Shown piece by piece: positions 26,500 to 34,956 of a stretch of 64,000 bases of DNA (positions are counted from its first letter, which is position 1; each line of letters opens with the position of its first letter). The notes beneath the pieces were generated by a model that did not search any database, was not told the origin of the DNA, and saw only the letters and a list, made by a program, of their open reading frames with translations. The stretch spans positions 76,682 to 140,681 of the forward strand of contig DATJZV010000068.1 in NCBI GenBank assembly GCA_035498715.1, given 5' to 3'. Position numbers and translations under genes: made by a program. This stretch comes from DASPSR01 sp035498715 (lineage in GTDB: Bacteria; Nitrospirota; UBA9217).

Positions 26500-27036
26500 A
26501 TGGAACGAACGCTTCTCCTCAATGCAACATTTGAGCCGTTAAAGATCATCTCGTGGCAGAGGGCGATCACCCTCCTCACCCAGGGCAAGGTTGAAGTGAT
26601 CGACTTCTACGACCGAGACATCCGGGGTGTGTCCATTACTTTCAAACTCCCCTCTATCCTCCGTCTTCTCAAACTCGTCAAGGTGAGGCGTGCCAGCAGG
26701 GAAGTCCGTTTCTCGCGGGCCAACATCTACCAACGCGACAAATACACCTGCCAGTACTGCGGCAACAAGCATCCAGCCGAGGACCTCACCTTTGACCACG
26801 TGATCCCTCAGGTGCAGGGCGGAGAAACAACGTGGGAGAACATCGTCACGGCATGTCTTATCTGCAATAATAAGAAAGGCGGCAGGACGCCGCGTGAAGC
26901 AGGCATGAGGCTGATCAGGACTCCGGCAAAGCCAAAGTGGATGCCGGTGCTCACGCTGACATTCGGAATCAAGAACGCTCCTTTGAGCTGGCGGGACTAC
27001 CTCTACTGGAATATCGAACTGAACAAAGACGGTTAA
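26500..27036 (+). CDS. HNH endonuclease
   Basis: A 178-aa protein with a C-terminal HNH nuclease fold: zinc-type CQYCG, the DHVIPQVQGGETTWENIVTAC core (His, Asn) and a closing CNNKKGGRTP. The N-terminal half (LLLNATFEPLKIISWQRAI, RRASREVRFSR) is the typical extension of a broadly conserved single-copy HNH family whose role is not established. The ATG at 26500 has GAGG upstream; an ATG at 26473 is a less likely start. It is divergent from the HEAT-like gene and shares a promoter region with it. Confidence 0.88.
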   Translation: MERTLLLNATFEPLKIISWQRAITLLTQGKVEVIDFYDRDIRGVSITFKLPSILRLLKLVKVRRASREVRFSRANIYQRDKYTCQYCGNKHPAEDLTFDHVIPQVQGGETTWENIVTACLICNNKKGGRTPREAGMRLIRTPAKPKWMPVLTLTFGIKNAPLSWRDYLYWNIELNKDG

Positions 27037-27113
27037 CACAGATGCCGCAACAATCGGATACTGTTCGTTTCTCCACGCTCTGCAGTTTCCCTTGACGTAT
27101 TATGCCCAGTATT

Positions 27114-27129
27114 TGTGATTTGTATCACA
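27114..27129 (+). promoter_or_regulatory. CRP-type binding site
   Basis: TGTGA (27114-27118), 6-nt spacer TTTGTA, TCACA (27125-27129): a perfect match to the E. coli CRP half-sites. Its centre is about 61 nt upstream of the predicted transcription start, the classic class I activator position. CRP/FNR-family regulators of other lineages may use the same half-sites. Confidence 0.65.
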
Positions 27130-27146
27130 TGTCTTCCGATTTTTCC

Positions 27147-27175
27147 TTGTCAATGGTAGCATTTGATGCTATATT
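27147..27175 (+). promoter_or_regulatory. Promoter of the beta-barrel gene
   Basis: -35 TTGTCA (27147-27152), 17-nt spacer, -10 TATATT (27170-27175); predicted start near 27182. Confidence 0.65.
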
Positions 27176-27217
27176 CCGTATCGTCATGCGAATATCTCAC
27201 GACAAGGAGGGATAAGG

Positions 27218-27856
27218 ATGAAAATGCGGATGAAGAACGTCATCATACTGTTTATCTGTGCCCTGCTAACGTTGTACGCTGGCCGAGCGGAGGCATTTAT
27301 TCATTATACGCAAAATACATTCACCACCGGAGAAAGTCTTGATCCGGGCCTGACGCAGATGGGTGTTTTCTTTACGTGGGGAGAAGATTACAAGAGCTTC
27401 TATCCAGGGATACGGTACGGGCTTGGATCACTTTTTGAGATTGGGGCGAGATTCGGGGCGACGTCAGCTGATTTCGGCTCTGAAGACAAGCTCGGCGGAC
27501 TCTTGGGCGCCGACCTCAAGTATCAGGTTATCAAGCAGACCGAGGACATTCCCGTCGATATGGCGTTAGACCTGGGGTTGGACAATACGATCATAAACGA
27601 AAAGAACGCAACGGAAGTGACGTTCTCGACCATTTTCAGCAGAGGGTTCCCACTCACGGACCATGGATACAAGTTAGTCCCCTATGGAGGACTAGAGATG
27701 ACGGCCCTCTATGGTTCCTTGACCACTGAGAATAAAACATCTTTATACGCTTTCGCCGGTTTAGAATGGAGAGTCAGTCAGAAAGTCGTGTTCCTCATGG
27801 AAATCAAGAGCGGCAGTAGTACGGAAGGTGGATTCGGGATCAAATTTGAGTATTAG
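27218..27856 (+). CDS. Outer-membrane beta-barrel-like protein, unknown function
   Basis: A 212-aa secreted protein. Residues 1-26 form a signal peptide ending A-E-A before FIHYTQNTF. The rest is rich in alternating aromatic/Gly strands (GIRYGLGSLFEIGARFG, LVPYGGLEMTALYGSL, FAGLEWRVSQKVVFLMEI) and ends in KFEY, an aromatic C-terminus as expected for BAM-inserted barrels. AAGGAGGG precedes the ATG. It is monocistronic, with a CRP-type site and a good sigma70 promoter, so it is probably controlled by a global regulator. I do not recognise a specific family. Confidence 0.7.
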   Translation: MKMRMKNVIILFICALLTLYAGRAEAFIHYTQNTFTTGESLDPGLTQMGVFFTWGEDYKSFYPGIRYGLGSLFEIGARFGATSADFGSEDKLGGLLGADLKYQVIKQTEDIPVDMALDLGLDNTIINEKNATEVTFSTIFSRGFPLTDHGYKLVPYGGLEMTALYGSLTTENKTSLYAFAGLEWRVSQKVVFLMEIKSGSSTEGGFGIKFEY

Positions 27857-27911
27857 GCCTTCTCCTGCGCAGCAGCATCTCATAAGCGTCGCAATTCAAT
27901 AGGGCCGCAAC

Positions 27912-28430
27912 ATGACAATATCGGATAACAGGATCGGGAGTATGGCATCGTTTCCGCTTTCAGGTAAAATTCAGGCTATTCCGTTGCCGGTGATCCTGGA
28001 AAGCCTGCAAAAGGAAAAAGCCACGGGAACACTGACCGTCAGTTGCAGAGGTGTTGACAGGTGCGTTCACGTCAAGGACGGCCAGATCATCTTTGCCACA
28101 TCGAGCGATGTCCATGACCGTCTCGGCGAAACACTTGTTAAAGAGGGCATGATTTCAAGGGAAAAGCTGGAGACTGCGCTCAAGCTGTACAGCAAGAACG
28201 TAGGCTTCAAAAAGCTCGGTGCGATTTTGGTAGAGAATGGCTTTATTTCCCCGAAGGATCTCTTTAGTGGGTTGAAAGCCCAAGTGAAGGATATTATCTA
28301 CAATATCTTCCTGTGGGATGATGCCGAGTACCGTTTTGAAGGAAGGTTGCCTGCCGATATCATCAAACTCCAGATAAACCTGCAGGAGCTTCTCATGGAA
28401 ATCATTCACCGAATGAAGCGGCAGACATAG
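27912..28430 (+). CDS. DUF4388 / MshEN-like domain protein
   Basis: A 172-aa cytosolic protein. The N-terminal third (FPLSGKIQAIPLPVILESLQKEKATGTL...VKDGQIIFA) is DUF4388 (PatA-like). It is followed by two consecutive R/K-LG-x-x-LV-x-x-G-x-I motifs (RLGETLVKEGMIS and KLGAILVENGFIS), the pattern of MshEN-type c-di-GMP-binding modules. The C-terminal part (LWDDAEYRFEG) is again DUF4388-like. It probably acts as a signal-responsive adaptor. An internal ATG (27942) is an alternative start. No ribosome-binding site is obvious. Confidence 0.75.
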   Translation: MTISDNRIGSMASFPLSGKIQAIPLPVILESLQKEKATGTLTVSCRGVDRCVHVKDGQIIFATSSDVHDRLGETLVKEGMISREKLETALKLYSKNVGFKKLGAILVENGFISPKDLFSGLKAQVKDIIYNIFLWDDAEYRFEGRLPADIIKLQINLQELLMEIIHRMKRQT

Positions 28431-28572
28431 AAAGAGTCCCCATTCTTCAGCCGTTTCCTCCAGTAAACAACAGGAGGGTCCCCCTGCAATATCGCTGCGG
28501 TCGCCACTTTTCTATTGTCTTTCTGTTCATTACAGGTATAATTTTTTCAACCATGCATGAAACGGAGTTTAT

Positions 28573-29142
28573 GTGAAAGTCCTGGAAAACAGCTCTTTCC
28601 CGCACATGGCCGAACGGGTCAGTGCCCTCTATAATGAAGTAGAAGACGCCCTGCTTCTCGCCATGCTCGGTCAGGAGTATATCGTCCGCCATGGAGGGAT
28701 TTTTCTCCGCGGCCAAAAGGCTCCCGATGGACACGCATCGGTGATCCTCGATTACCTTTTCTCAGGCGGGACAGCGCTGACCATGACTCCCTGGCGCTCC
28801 ATCGGTGAGTTTTCGGACAGGCCGTTGCCGGATTTCAGGAAAAAAGTTGAGTTGCCGATCACACAATATGCGGCTGAGGTCGTTACCCGCGCGAACTCCC
28901 TCCTGCCGATGTTCGACGCTAAGTCAGTGCCGAGCCTTGTCGGCAGCGATATTGCGATCATGGTGAGGGCCCTCCCAAAGGTCTACCTCCGCCTCGAGCT
29001 GTCACAGGAGAGCCAGGATTTTCCGGCAGAAGCATGGATACTGTTTTCGAAAAACGCAAACGATTTCTTGAGCGTGGCGAGCCTCCAGACGATGGCGGAG
29101 ATCTTCAAAGACAGGCTTTTAAGCCTGCTCAGGATCTACTAA
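28573..29142 (+). CDS. DUF3786 protein
   Basis: A 189-aa cytosolic protein following the DUF3786 outline: an N-terminal helix ending in LGQEYIVRHGGIFL, the ILDYLFSGGTALTMTPWRSIGEF core, and a later PKVYLRLELSQESQDFPAEAWILFSKNANDFLSVASL segment. The last has the conserved F-PAEA-ILF pattern. DUF3786 is found in anaerobic bacteria and archaea, often near corrinoid or Fe-S enzymes; its function is unknown. The start is GTG at 28573. Confidence 0.75.
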   Translation: MKVLENSSFPHMAERVSALYNEVEDALLLAMLGQEYIVRHGGIFLRGQKAPDGHASVILDYLFSGGTALTMTPWRSIGEFSDRPLPDFRKKVELPITQYAAEVVTRANSLLPMFDAKSVPSLVGSDIAIMVRALPKVYLRLELSQESQDFPAEAWILFSKNANDFLSVASLQTMAEIFKDRLLSLLRIY

Positions 29143-29144
29143 TA

Positions 29145-29205
29145 CAGAAGAAACCGGAGGACAGAAGACAGAAAACAGAAGACGGAAATCAAAATTCATA
29201 ATGCT
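29145..29205. repeat. Degenerate GACAGAAGACAGAAAACAGAAGAC microrepeat
   Basis: Tandem imperfect units of ACAGAAG between the DUF3786 gene and pyrF, with no coding potential. Confidence 0.4.
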
Positions 29206-29253
29206 CCTCTCTCCATCTGCTGACAGCTATCTTCTCCTCTGGTGCGTTATCTC

Positions 29254-30000
29254 ATGATCAATATCGCAACTGCAAAAGACCGTCTTGTCCTCGCTCTGGA
29301 CATCGACAACGATCAGGAAGCCCTCAAGATCGTTGCTGAACTTAAGGATCACGTGGGCATGTTCAAGGTCGGTCATCAACTATTCACAGCTTACGGCCCG
29401 GACATTGTCCGTAAAATCACCGGCATGGGCGGCAGGGTATTCCTCGACCTTAAGTACCATGATATCCCGCACACCGTAGCCAAGGCCGCTGCCGAGGCCG
29501 TGAAACTTGGGGTCAGCATCTTCAATGTCCACGCACTCGGCGGGTTCGACATGATGAAGGCGACCGCGGAATCCGCGCGAGAGACTGCTGAAAAACAAAG
29601 GTTGCCATTGCCTATCGTACTTGCGGTCACGGTCCTTACTAGCATGGATGAGAAGAGCCTGCGCCGGGACCTGAAAATAACCCGCTCACTCCAACGGGAG
29701 GTGAGCCATCTGGCACGCCTTGCCCAGCGGGCCGGTTTGCAGGGAGTAGTGGCATCCCCGCAGGAGGTCAAGATGTTGCGTCGGTCGGTGCGCGGGAAAT
29801 TTGTCATTCTTACCCCAGGGGTGCGGCCTGCGTGGGCAAGCAAGGACGATCAGAAGAGGATCATGACTCCAGCCGAGGCCGTTACAGCTGGAGCGGACTA
29901 TCTCGTGGTCGGAAGGCCGGTGCTCAAGGCAGGAGATCGAAAGGCCGCCGTAAAAAATATTTTAGATGAAATTATCGCGTGTGCTTTGAAGATTTCATAA
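29254..30000 (+). CDS. pyrF: Orotidine 5'-phosphate decarboxylase
   Basis: Last step of UMP synthesis. The 248-aa TIM-barrel protein has RLVLALDID at the first strand and the catalytic DLKYHDIPHTVA motif (Asp, Lys, Asp), with LTPGVRP and the C-terminal YLVVGRPV phosphate-binding loop. The ATG at 29254 is preferred; a GTG at 29242 is in frame. Neither has a ribosome-binding site. pyrE follows 137 nt downstream. Confidence 0.94.
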   Translation: MINIATAKDRLVLALDIDNDQEALKIVAELKDHVGMFKVGHQLFTAYGPDIVRKITGMGGRVFLDLKYHDIPHTVAKAAAEAVKLGVSIFNVHALGGFDMMKATAESARETAEKQRLPLPIVLAVTVLTSMDEKSLRRDLKITRSLQREVSHLARLAQRAGLQGVVASPQEVKMLRRSVRGKFVILTPGVRPAWASKDDQKRIMTPAEAVTAGADYLVVGRPVLKAGDRKAAVKNILDEIIACALKIS

Positions 30001-30137
30001 TCCACGCATTAAGATAAATGCGAAATTGAAGTGCGGAGTGTGGAATTGCAAAAAATGCGAGATACACTTCCTGCTTCGCTATCCGTGTTACCCACGAAAA
30101 TGATTGTCAAATAAAGCATAAGGAGTAACAGCGAGTT

Positions 30138-30719
30138 ATGACATCCGAACAAGTATTAGACATCTACAAAAAAACCGGGGCGCTGCTCACTGGACACTTT
30201 CTTCTTTCGTCAGGCCTGCACAGCGAGCAATATCTCCAGTCCGCGCTCGTGCTCCAGCAACCGGACATCGCGACCAAGCTTTGCCTGGCGCTCGCGGAGC
30301 ATTTCAAGAATTCCGGCATCGAGGTTGTCATTGCGCCTGCATTGGGCGGCGTATTCGTTTCCCATGAGACAGCACGGGCCCTCGGTGTACGCGCGCTTTT
30401 CGCCGAACGGGTGAGCGGAGAGCTTTCGCTACGGCGGGGGTTCGCGATTAAACCGGGAGAACGGGTGCTCGTGGTCGAGGATGTGATCACGACTGGAAAA
30501 TCCACTAAAGAGACCATTGAAGTCGTGAGGAAGGCGGGCGGTGTGGTTATCGCTGCCGGCTCTCTGGTAGATCGCTCCGGCGGTAAGGCCGATCTCGGCG
30601 TGCCGTACAAATCTCTCGTGACCCTTGATGTTCCAACCTATACACCGGAGGCATGCCCTTTGTGCAAGGCAGGGAGCACACCGGTGAAGCCGGGAAGCAG
30701 GGGTTTGAAACAGATGTAG
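30138..30719 (+). CDS. pyrE: Orotate phosphoribosyltransferase
   Basis: Transfers phosphoribosyl from PRPP to orotate. The 193-aa protein has the PRTase fold with the PRPP loop VLVVEDVITTGKSTKE and the FAERVSGELSLRRGF flexible-loop region. The C-terminal extension (CPLCKAGSTPVKPGSRG) is the Cys-pair end seen in the longer PyrE branch of Nitrospirota, Thermus and others. AAGGAGTAA precedes the ATG. The preceding 137 nt contain repeat words (GAAGTGCGGAGTG) also present at 52345. Confidence 0.94.
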   Translation: MTSEQVLDIYKKTGALLTGHFLLSSGLHSEQYLQSALVLQQPDIATKLCLALAEHFKNSGIEVVIAPALGGVFVSHETARALGVRALFAERVSGELSLRRGFAIKPGERVLVVEDVITTGKSTKETIEVVRKAGGVVIAAGSLVDRSGGKADLGVPYKSLVTLDVPTYTPEACPLCKAGSTPVKPGSRGLKQM

Positions 30720-30759
30720 CGTGGATAAGTGATATCCGCAGCGCAAAAGGAGAAATAAT

Positions 30760-31944
30760 TTGAGAAAAGCGGCGCTGTTATCAATTGTCTTCACAGCAAT
30801 CGTATTGTCTACCAATACGGCTCGTGCAGCTGAAGCTCCGCCGGCTTCATCTGAACGGTTTGCTTTTATCACGAGTGAAGCAGATGACAGCCTCGCCATC
30901 ATCGACCTGAAAACTGAGAAAATTATAAAAACTCTTCCTACGGGGAAAACACCGCATGCGCTCGTCTTCACAAAAACCGGTAAGGGCTATGTCAATAACA
31001 GAGGCAGCAGGGACCTTACCGTGATCGACGGGAATTCTTTTAATATTATAAAAACCATTCCGCTGCCGGCATTTTCCTTTCAGTTGGCACTATCTCCCGA
31101 CGGGAAAACCCTTGCTGTTGCATACAAAGACGCTCTCCAGATATCTCTCATTGATACGGTTACGGACACCATCATAAAAACCATTGAGATCGGGAAAGAA
31201 CCCGGACGAATGAACAAAGGGGCCATGATGAAGCATCCGTACTGGTCTCGAGACGGGAAGTATCTATACGCCTCTGATAATGTCAATAATACAGCTGTAA
31301 AAATTAATATTACTTCCTTAACGGTTTCGGCAACGATCGCACTTCCCGGACCAAACCATTATTTCCATCCTTCAAAGGACGATAAGCTGCTCTTTGCTGT
31401 CAATGAAACAACAAAAGAAGGGACATCTGTGACGATCATTGATGTTGCTACTGACAGAATCGTAAAAGACGTTCCGCTCCTGCTTGAGCCGGGAGAACCG
31501 GGTCTGGGACATCACGGAGAGTTCAGCAGGGACGGGAAATTCTTCTTTGTGTGCAATGAAGGCGGCAGGACCGTAGCTGTGATAGATGTCACCAGGATGG
31601 AAATCGTCAAAACTATAGAGGCCGGCATGGGAGCGGGCCATCCTGTCATGACCAAGGACGGTAGATATCTGTTCATCATCCACCACAAGGACAATATCGT
31701 CAAGGTCATTGATGTTACGAAACAGGAAATTATTAAGACAATATCTGTTGGAACGGGGAAAAAACAGGCGCATGCCGCCTATATTACTCCCGACGGAAAA
31801 CATCTTTATATGGTGAATGCAGAAGACAATGCAATGATGAAGATCGATGTTGCAAAGATGGAGGTCGTATCAAGTATCCCAGTCGGGAAAGCGGCAATGT
31901 ATTTTGCGATCAAGGAAGGAAACGATTTTCCGTACACCGAATGA
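30760..31944 (+). CDS. Secreted YVTN-type beta-propeller protein
   Basis: A 394-aa protein with an N-terminal signal peptide (cleavage after A-R-A near residue 23) and at least six repeats of the form DLKTEKIIKTLPTGKTPHAL, LSPDGK, VIDVTKQEIIKTISVG, with D-G-K blade turns. It belongs to the cytochrome-d1/YVTN seven-bladed propeller group. There is no CXXCH, so it binds no c-type haem. The ligand and partner are unknown. The start is TTG at 30760 with AAGGAG about 8 nt upstream. It lies 40 nt after pyrE but is probably functionally unrelated. Confidence 0.85.
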   Translation: MRKAALLSIVFTAIVLSTNTARAAEAPPASSERFAFITSEADDSLAIIDLKTEKIIKTLPTGKTPHALVFTKTGKGYVNNRGSRDLTVIDGNSFNIIKTIPLPAFSFQLALSPDGKTLAVAYKDALQISLIDTVTDTIIKTIEIGKEPGRMNKGAMMKHPYWSRDGKYLYASDNVNNTAVKINITSLTVSATIALPGPNHYFHPSKDDKLLFAVNETTKEGTSVTIIDVATDRIVKDVPLLLEPGEPGLGHHGEFSRDGKFFFVCNEGGRTVAVIDVTRMEIVKTIEAGMGAGHPVMTKDGRYLFIIHHKDNIVKVIDVTKQEIIKTISVGTGKKQAHAAYITPDGKHLYMVNAEDNAMMKIDVAKMEVVSSIPVGKAAMYFAIKEGNDFPYTE

Positions 31945-32039
31945 TATTGACCCCGGGACAATGGGTTGAGGCGGCCCTATACGAGGGACTGCTTCCCGAC
32001 GAAAAACGATTTTTCTTGTCTCTCCTCGATGATCCGTAA
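31941..32039 (+). CDS. Candidate 32-residue coupled microprotein or gene stub
   Basis: Its ATG overlaps the stop of the propeller gene (ATGA), and the frame encodes an amphipathic, protein-like peptide (MILTPGQWVEAALYEGLL, then PDEKRFFLSLLDDP). It could be a true microprotein or the surviving N-terminus of a truncated gene, since nothing continues it. I do not recognise it. The 300 nt that follow, up to the sigma-factor promoter, hold no gene that I can see. Confidence 0.4.
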   Translation: MILTPGQWVEAALYEGLLPDEKRFFLSLLDDP

Positions 32040-32285
32040 CGGGGTTGGTTCTATCCAGACTACAGATATGACACCAGAAGTATAAATCTCTCTTTTTCCC
32101 CATTCGATTAGAACGCCTGAGCTCCCCACCAAAGTTATGCAAGCATTTTCTAAAAAATATTTTCAATGTTCCGGAGCATTTTTAGAATAAGACGGGGGAA
32201 ATATGAATATTACCCGTATGTTCCAATCAATCGTAACCAAGGTTTGATTTTTCCCTATAATGTAATGCAAAATTAAAATTAGTGT

Positions 32286-32313
32286 TTGACGGGCTTTCGG
32301 ATTTTGATATAAT
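32286..32313 (+). promoter_or_regulatory. Promoter of the sigma-factor gene
   Basis: -35 TTGACG (32286-32291), 16-nt spacer, consensus -10 TATAAT (32308-32313); predicted start about 32320, giving a leader of some 23 nt. Confidence 0.7.
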
Positions 32314-32342
32314 TAAATAAGAAGGGATGAAAGGCAGGCAGT

Positions 32343-33701
32343 ATGGCTAAGATGGCATTATCAGAAGAAAAAAGCGGATATGCTGCAGGGGTACCCGAAG
32401 ATGTACTAGAAGAACTCGCTGAAGACCTTTCCGAGGAAGAAGAGGAAGGAGAGCCGTCTCCTGTTGAGGTAGCAGAGGCTGCTGAAGAAGTCGTCGGCGG
32501 GGCCGATCTCGTTGATACCTATCTCAAGTCCGCTGGTCGTTACCCCATGCTCAAGATCGAAGAGGAACAGGAGTACGTACGCATACTCGAGGAGGGCAAA
32601 GCCGCGCTCAAGACCATTGCCTTGAGTTCGCCTCTTGCGATACCCAGGGTGCTGGTGCTGGGTGCAAACATCAAGCAGGGTCTGGTCAAGGCGCAGGACG
32701 TCCTACGCTTCCCCGGCGAGTGGAACGATTCGTACGAAGCTGCATTTATGCGTCTCTATAACAGGTTTAAGAGGCAAGTAGCGAGGCGGGACATGGAACG
32801 GGCGACGGCGACAATCAATGCGATGAGCCTGTCATTCCGTGAAATTGAGAAGATGCTCAAGAAACTCCAGTTCATCGGAAAGCAAGTTGAGCGGGGTATC
32901 ACTGCCGAGATGGAAAAGCTCGGATTAGACGCTGTGGCACTCCATGACATTGTCAGCCGCATCGACGAAGAGGAAGTCCGGGTAAAACAGGCCAAGGATG
33001 AACTAATCAAGGCGAACCTCAGACTTGTAGTTTCGATCGCCAAAAAGTACGTGAACCGGGGCTTGACGCTTCTTGACCTGATTCAGGAAGGCAATATCGG
33101 ACTTATGAAGGCAGCCGACCGTTATGAATCGGGCAAGGGGACAAAGTTCAGCACCTATTCCACATGGTGGATCCGGCAGAGGATAACCCGCGCAATCCTG
33201 GACCAAGCGCGGACCATACGCCTGCCTGTGCACTTGATCGAGGAGAGCACCCGCATCAGCCGCATCTACACCAAATTCATGCGCGAGAAAGGGCGGGAAC
33301 CCGCTCCCGAAGAGGTTGCGAAGGTCATGGGGCTGTCCGTAGTACGGGTGAACGAGATCCTTCGCGCTATCCAGGAGCCTGTGTCTCTAGAGACGCCGAT
33401 ACTTTCGGAAGAGAAAGAACTCAAGGACGTGATCATCGACGAGAAATCAATCTCACCGTTCAAGACGCTCGAGAACAATGAAGCTTCCAGCCGTATCGAG
33501 GAAGTGCTCTCATCGCTCACCGAGCGGGAAGAGAAGATAATCAGGATGCGGTTCGGTATCGGCGTCAGTGGCGAGCACACGCTCGAAGAGGTCGGCAAGT
33601 ACTTCAATCTCACCCGGGAACGGATCAGGCAGATCGAGATCAAGGCGCTTAAGAAATTGCGCCATCCCGCCAGAAGCAGGCAGCTGCGTGAATACGTTTA
33701 G
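32343..33701 (+). CDS. RpoD-like sigma70-family RNA polymerase sigma factor
   Basis: A 452-aa sigma factor. Residues 1-55 are acidic and do not look like region 1.1. Region 1.2 (DLVDTYLKSAGRYPML) comes next, then a shortened non-conserved segment. Region 2 (ANLRLVVSIAKKYVNRG, then LLDLIQEGNIGLMKAADRYE and TYSTWWIRQRITRAI), region 3 and region 4 (LTEREEKIIRMRFGI; LEEVGKYFNLTRERIRQIE) are complete. The recognition helix and the RHPARSRQLREYV ending match RpoD more than RpoS or RpoH. At 452 aa it is shorter than a typical primary sigma and stands alone, not next to dnaG, so it may be an alternative group 1/2 sigma. Confidence 0.88.
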   Translation: MAKMALSEEKSGYAAGVPEDVLEELAEDLSEEEEEGEPSPVEVAEAAEEVVGGADLVDTYLKSAGRYPMLKIEEEQEYVRILEEGKAALKTIALSSPLAIPRVLVLGANIKQGLVKAQDVLRFPGEWNDSYEAAFMRLYNRFKRQVARRDMERATATINAMSLSFREIEKMLKKLQFIGKQVERGITAEMEKLGLDAVALHDIVSRIDEEEVRVKQAKDELIKANLRLVVSIAKKYVNRGLTLLDLIQEGNIGLMKAADRYESGKGTKFSTYSTWWIRQRITRAILDQARTIRLPVHLIEESTRISRIYTKFMREKGREPAPEEVAKVMGLSVVRVNEILRAIQEPVSLETPILSEEKELKDVIIDEKSISPFKTLENNEASSRIEEVLSSLTEREEKIIRMRFGIGVSGEHTLEEVGKYFNLTRERIRQIEIKALKKLRHPARSRQLREYV

Positions 33702-33909
33702 TGCCTCGCAAGGGTTCTGTTTTCGAAATGATTAAGCCGTTTGACTCGCATGTATCAGGAAATGCGAACAGAGGATTCAGACGGATACCGACAAATCTAT
33801 CCGAGTTTATCTGCAAAAACATGCGTCCTCGACGTTTCAGCCTTCATCTTCCTCCGTAACTTCACATCGCGGGATCGTTCTTGAATCAGGCTTTTCTGGG
33901 GTAGGAAGG

Positions 33910-34356
33910 TCAGTCGTTCATACTCGGGAGGAATTCTATGTCAGCAATAATGCGTACAGCTTCTGCCAGATAGGGTTCGTCGTACGCTGGATTGCTAACG
34001 TAGGCGGCCATGAGGGCGTGTGTCTTGTCGACTAGATACCATACGCGCCAGTGAGTCGGTTCTTCCTTTTCCTGGTACGTGTAATCCAGTGTCGCTATAC
34101 CCATGTCTCCCCGGTCTTCTACTTTAACCGCCTCGCGCGGAAAAGGAATGTCCCGTTCCTCAAGGGTGTCTTCGAGGAGAATGCGTGCTGCTTCAGCAGG
34201 CGGGGTTTTTGTTTCATCCCGCTCTATGAATGAAAGCTGTACCATTCCCGGCCAGCCTTCTTTCTCCAATAATACAAATCCCATTTCCTCCCGCTCATTC
34301 CACCCATCCGGGAGAAAAAGGTTTATCCACCGCTCGTACGTTACTTTTTTGCCCAT
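33910..34356 (-). CDS. Hypothetical protein, unknown function
   Basis: A 148-aa cytosolic alpha+beta protein with a good coding pattern. It has strands such as WINLFLPDGWNEREE, MVQLSFIER and THWRVWYLVDKTHALMAAYVS, and a final helix (YLAEAVRIIADIEFL). The outline (a small protein of alternating strands ending in a helix with a conserved RVWYLVDKTHALMAAYV segment) recalls DUF3805-like proteins, but I am not certain. The ATG at 34356 lies 11 nt after a strong -10 box, with no ribosome-binding site. It is expressed separately from the kinase pair downstream of its promoter region. Confidence 0.65.
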   Translation of the reverse strand: MGKKVTYERWINLFLPDGWNEREEMGFVLLEKEGWPGMVQLSFIERDETKTPPAEAARILLEDTLEERDIPFPREAVKVEDRGDMGIATLDYTYQEKEEPTHWRVWYLVDKTHALMAAYVSNPAYDEPYLAEAVRIIADIEFLPSMND

Positions 34357-34367
34357 GATTATCAAAC

Positions 34368-34396
34368 ATTGTATCGGAGGGGTTTGGGGCAGTCAA
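34368..34396 (-). promoter_or_regulatory. Promoter of the hypothetical gene, very short leader
   Basis: Minus strand: -35 TTGACT (complement of 34391-34396), 17-nt spacer, -10 TACAAT (complement of 34368-34373). The ATG follows 11 nt after the -10 box, so the leader is about 4-5 nt. Confidence 0.65.
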
Positions 34397-34428
34397 ATGA
34401 GTTTCGCAAATAGGGGGTTAAGAACTGT

Positions 34429-34956
34429 TTATATGTACAGCAACGATTTGAGTTTATTCACAATGGCTTTGGCGCCCGCCTCGGGCGGGTTCTGGCCATC
34501 CAAAGTGACTTCCGGATGCAAGGGAGGCTCATAGGACGATTGGACACCGGGGACGGTCGTAGCCGTGCCTGACATTGCTCGTTCATAAATCCCTTTTGGG
34601 TCGCGCTTCATGCAGATTTCCAGCGGGCAGTCAACATACACCTCTACAAATCTTCGTATGACCGAACGGGCATGGTCACGATAACCCCGCTGGTTCGCAG
34701 TTGCATCGAAGATCACGTTCATGCCACTCTTCGTAATCAGTTCCCCGATCAAGACAATGGCCCGGTAGAACTGCTCCCGCTCTTTATCGCTGTAGGTCGG
34801 TTCGGGCGTCAGGATCCTTCTCATCTTATCCGATTCGAGTACCACCACGGGTACTTCCAGAGCGTCCAGTTTATTCATCAGTTCCTGGGTGATGGAGCTT
34901 TTACCCGATGCCGGAAGCCCGGTTATCCACACAGCAAAGCCTTGCGTAGGGCTCAT
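34429..34956 (-). CDS. cysC: Adenylylsulfate kinase-like protein
   Basis: A 175-aa P-loop kinase of the APS-kinase family: Walker A GLPASGKSS, DATANQRGYRDHAR, and the APS-kinase signature VYVDCPLEICMKRDPKGIYERA with the lid region (SSYEPPLHPE). APS kinase phosphorylates adenylylsulfate to PAPS, but no ATP sulfurylase or other sulfate gene lies nearby. The ATG at 34956 overlaps the stop of the upstream APH-type kinase (ATGA), showing tight coupling; the frame is open further upstream but out of family. A different small substrate is possible. Confidence 0.75.
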   Translation of the reverse strand: MSPTQGFAVWITGLPASGKSSITQELMNKLDALEVPVVVLESDKMRRILTPEPTYSDKEREQFYRAIVLIGELITKSGMNVIFDATANQRGYRDHARSVIRRFVEVYVDCPLEICMKRDPKGIYERAMSGTATTVPGVQSSYEPPLHPEVTLDGQNPPEAGAKAIVNKLKSLLYI

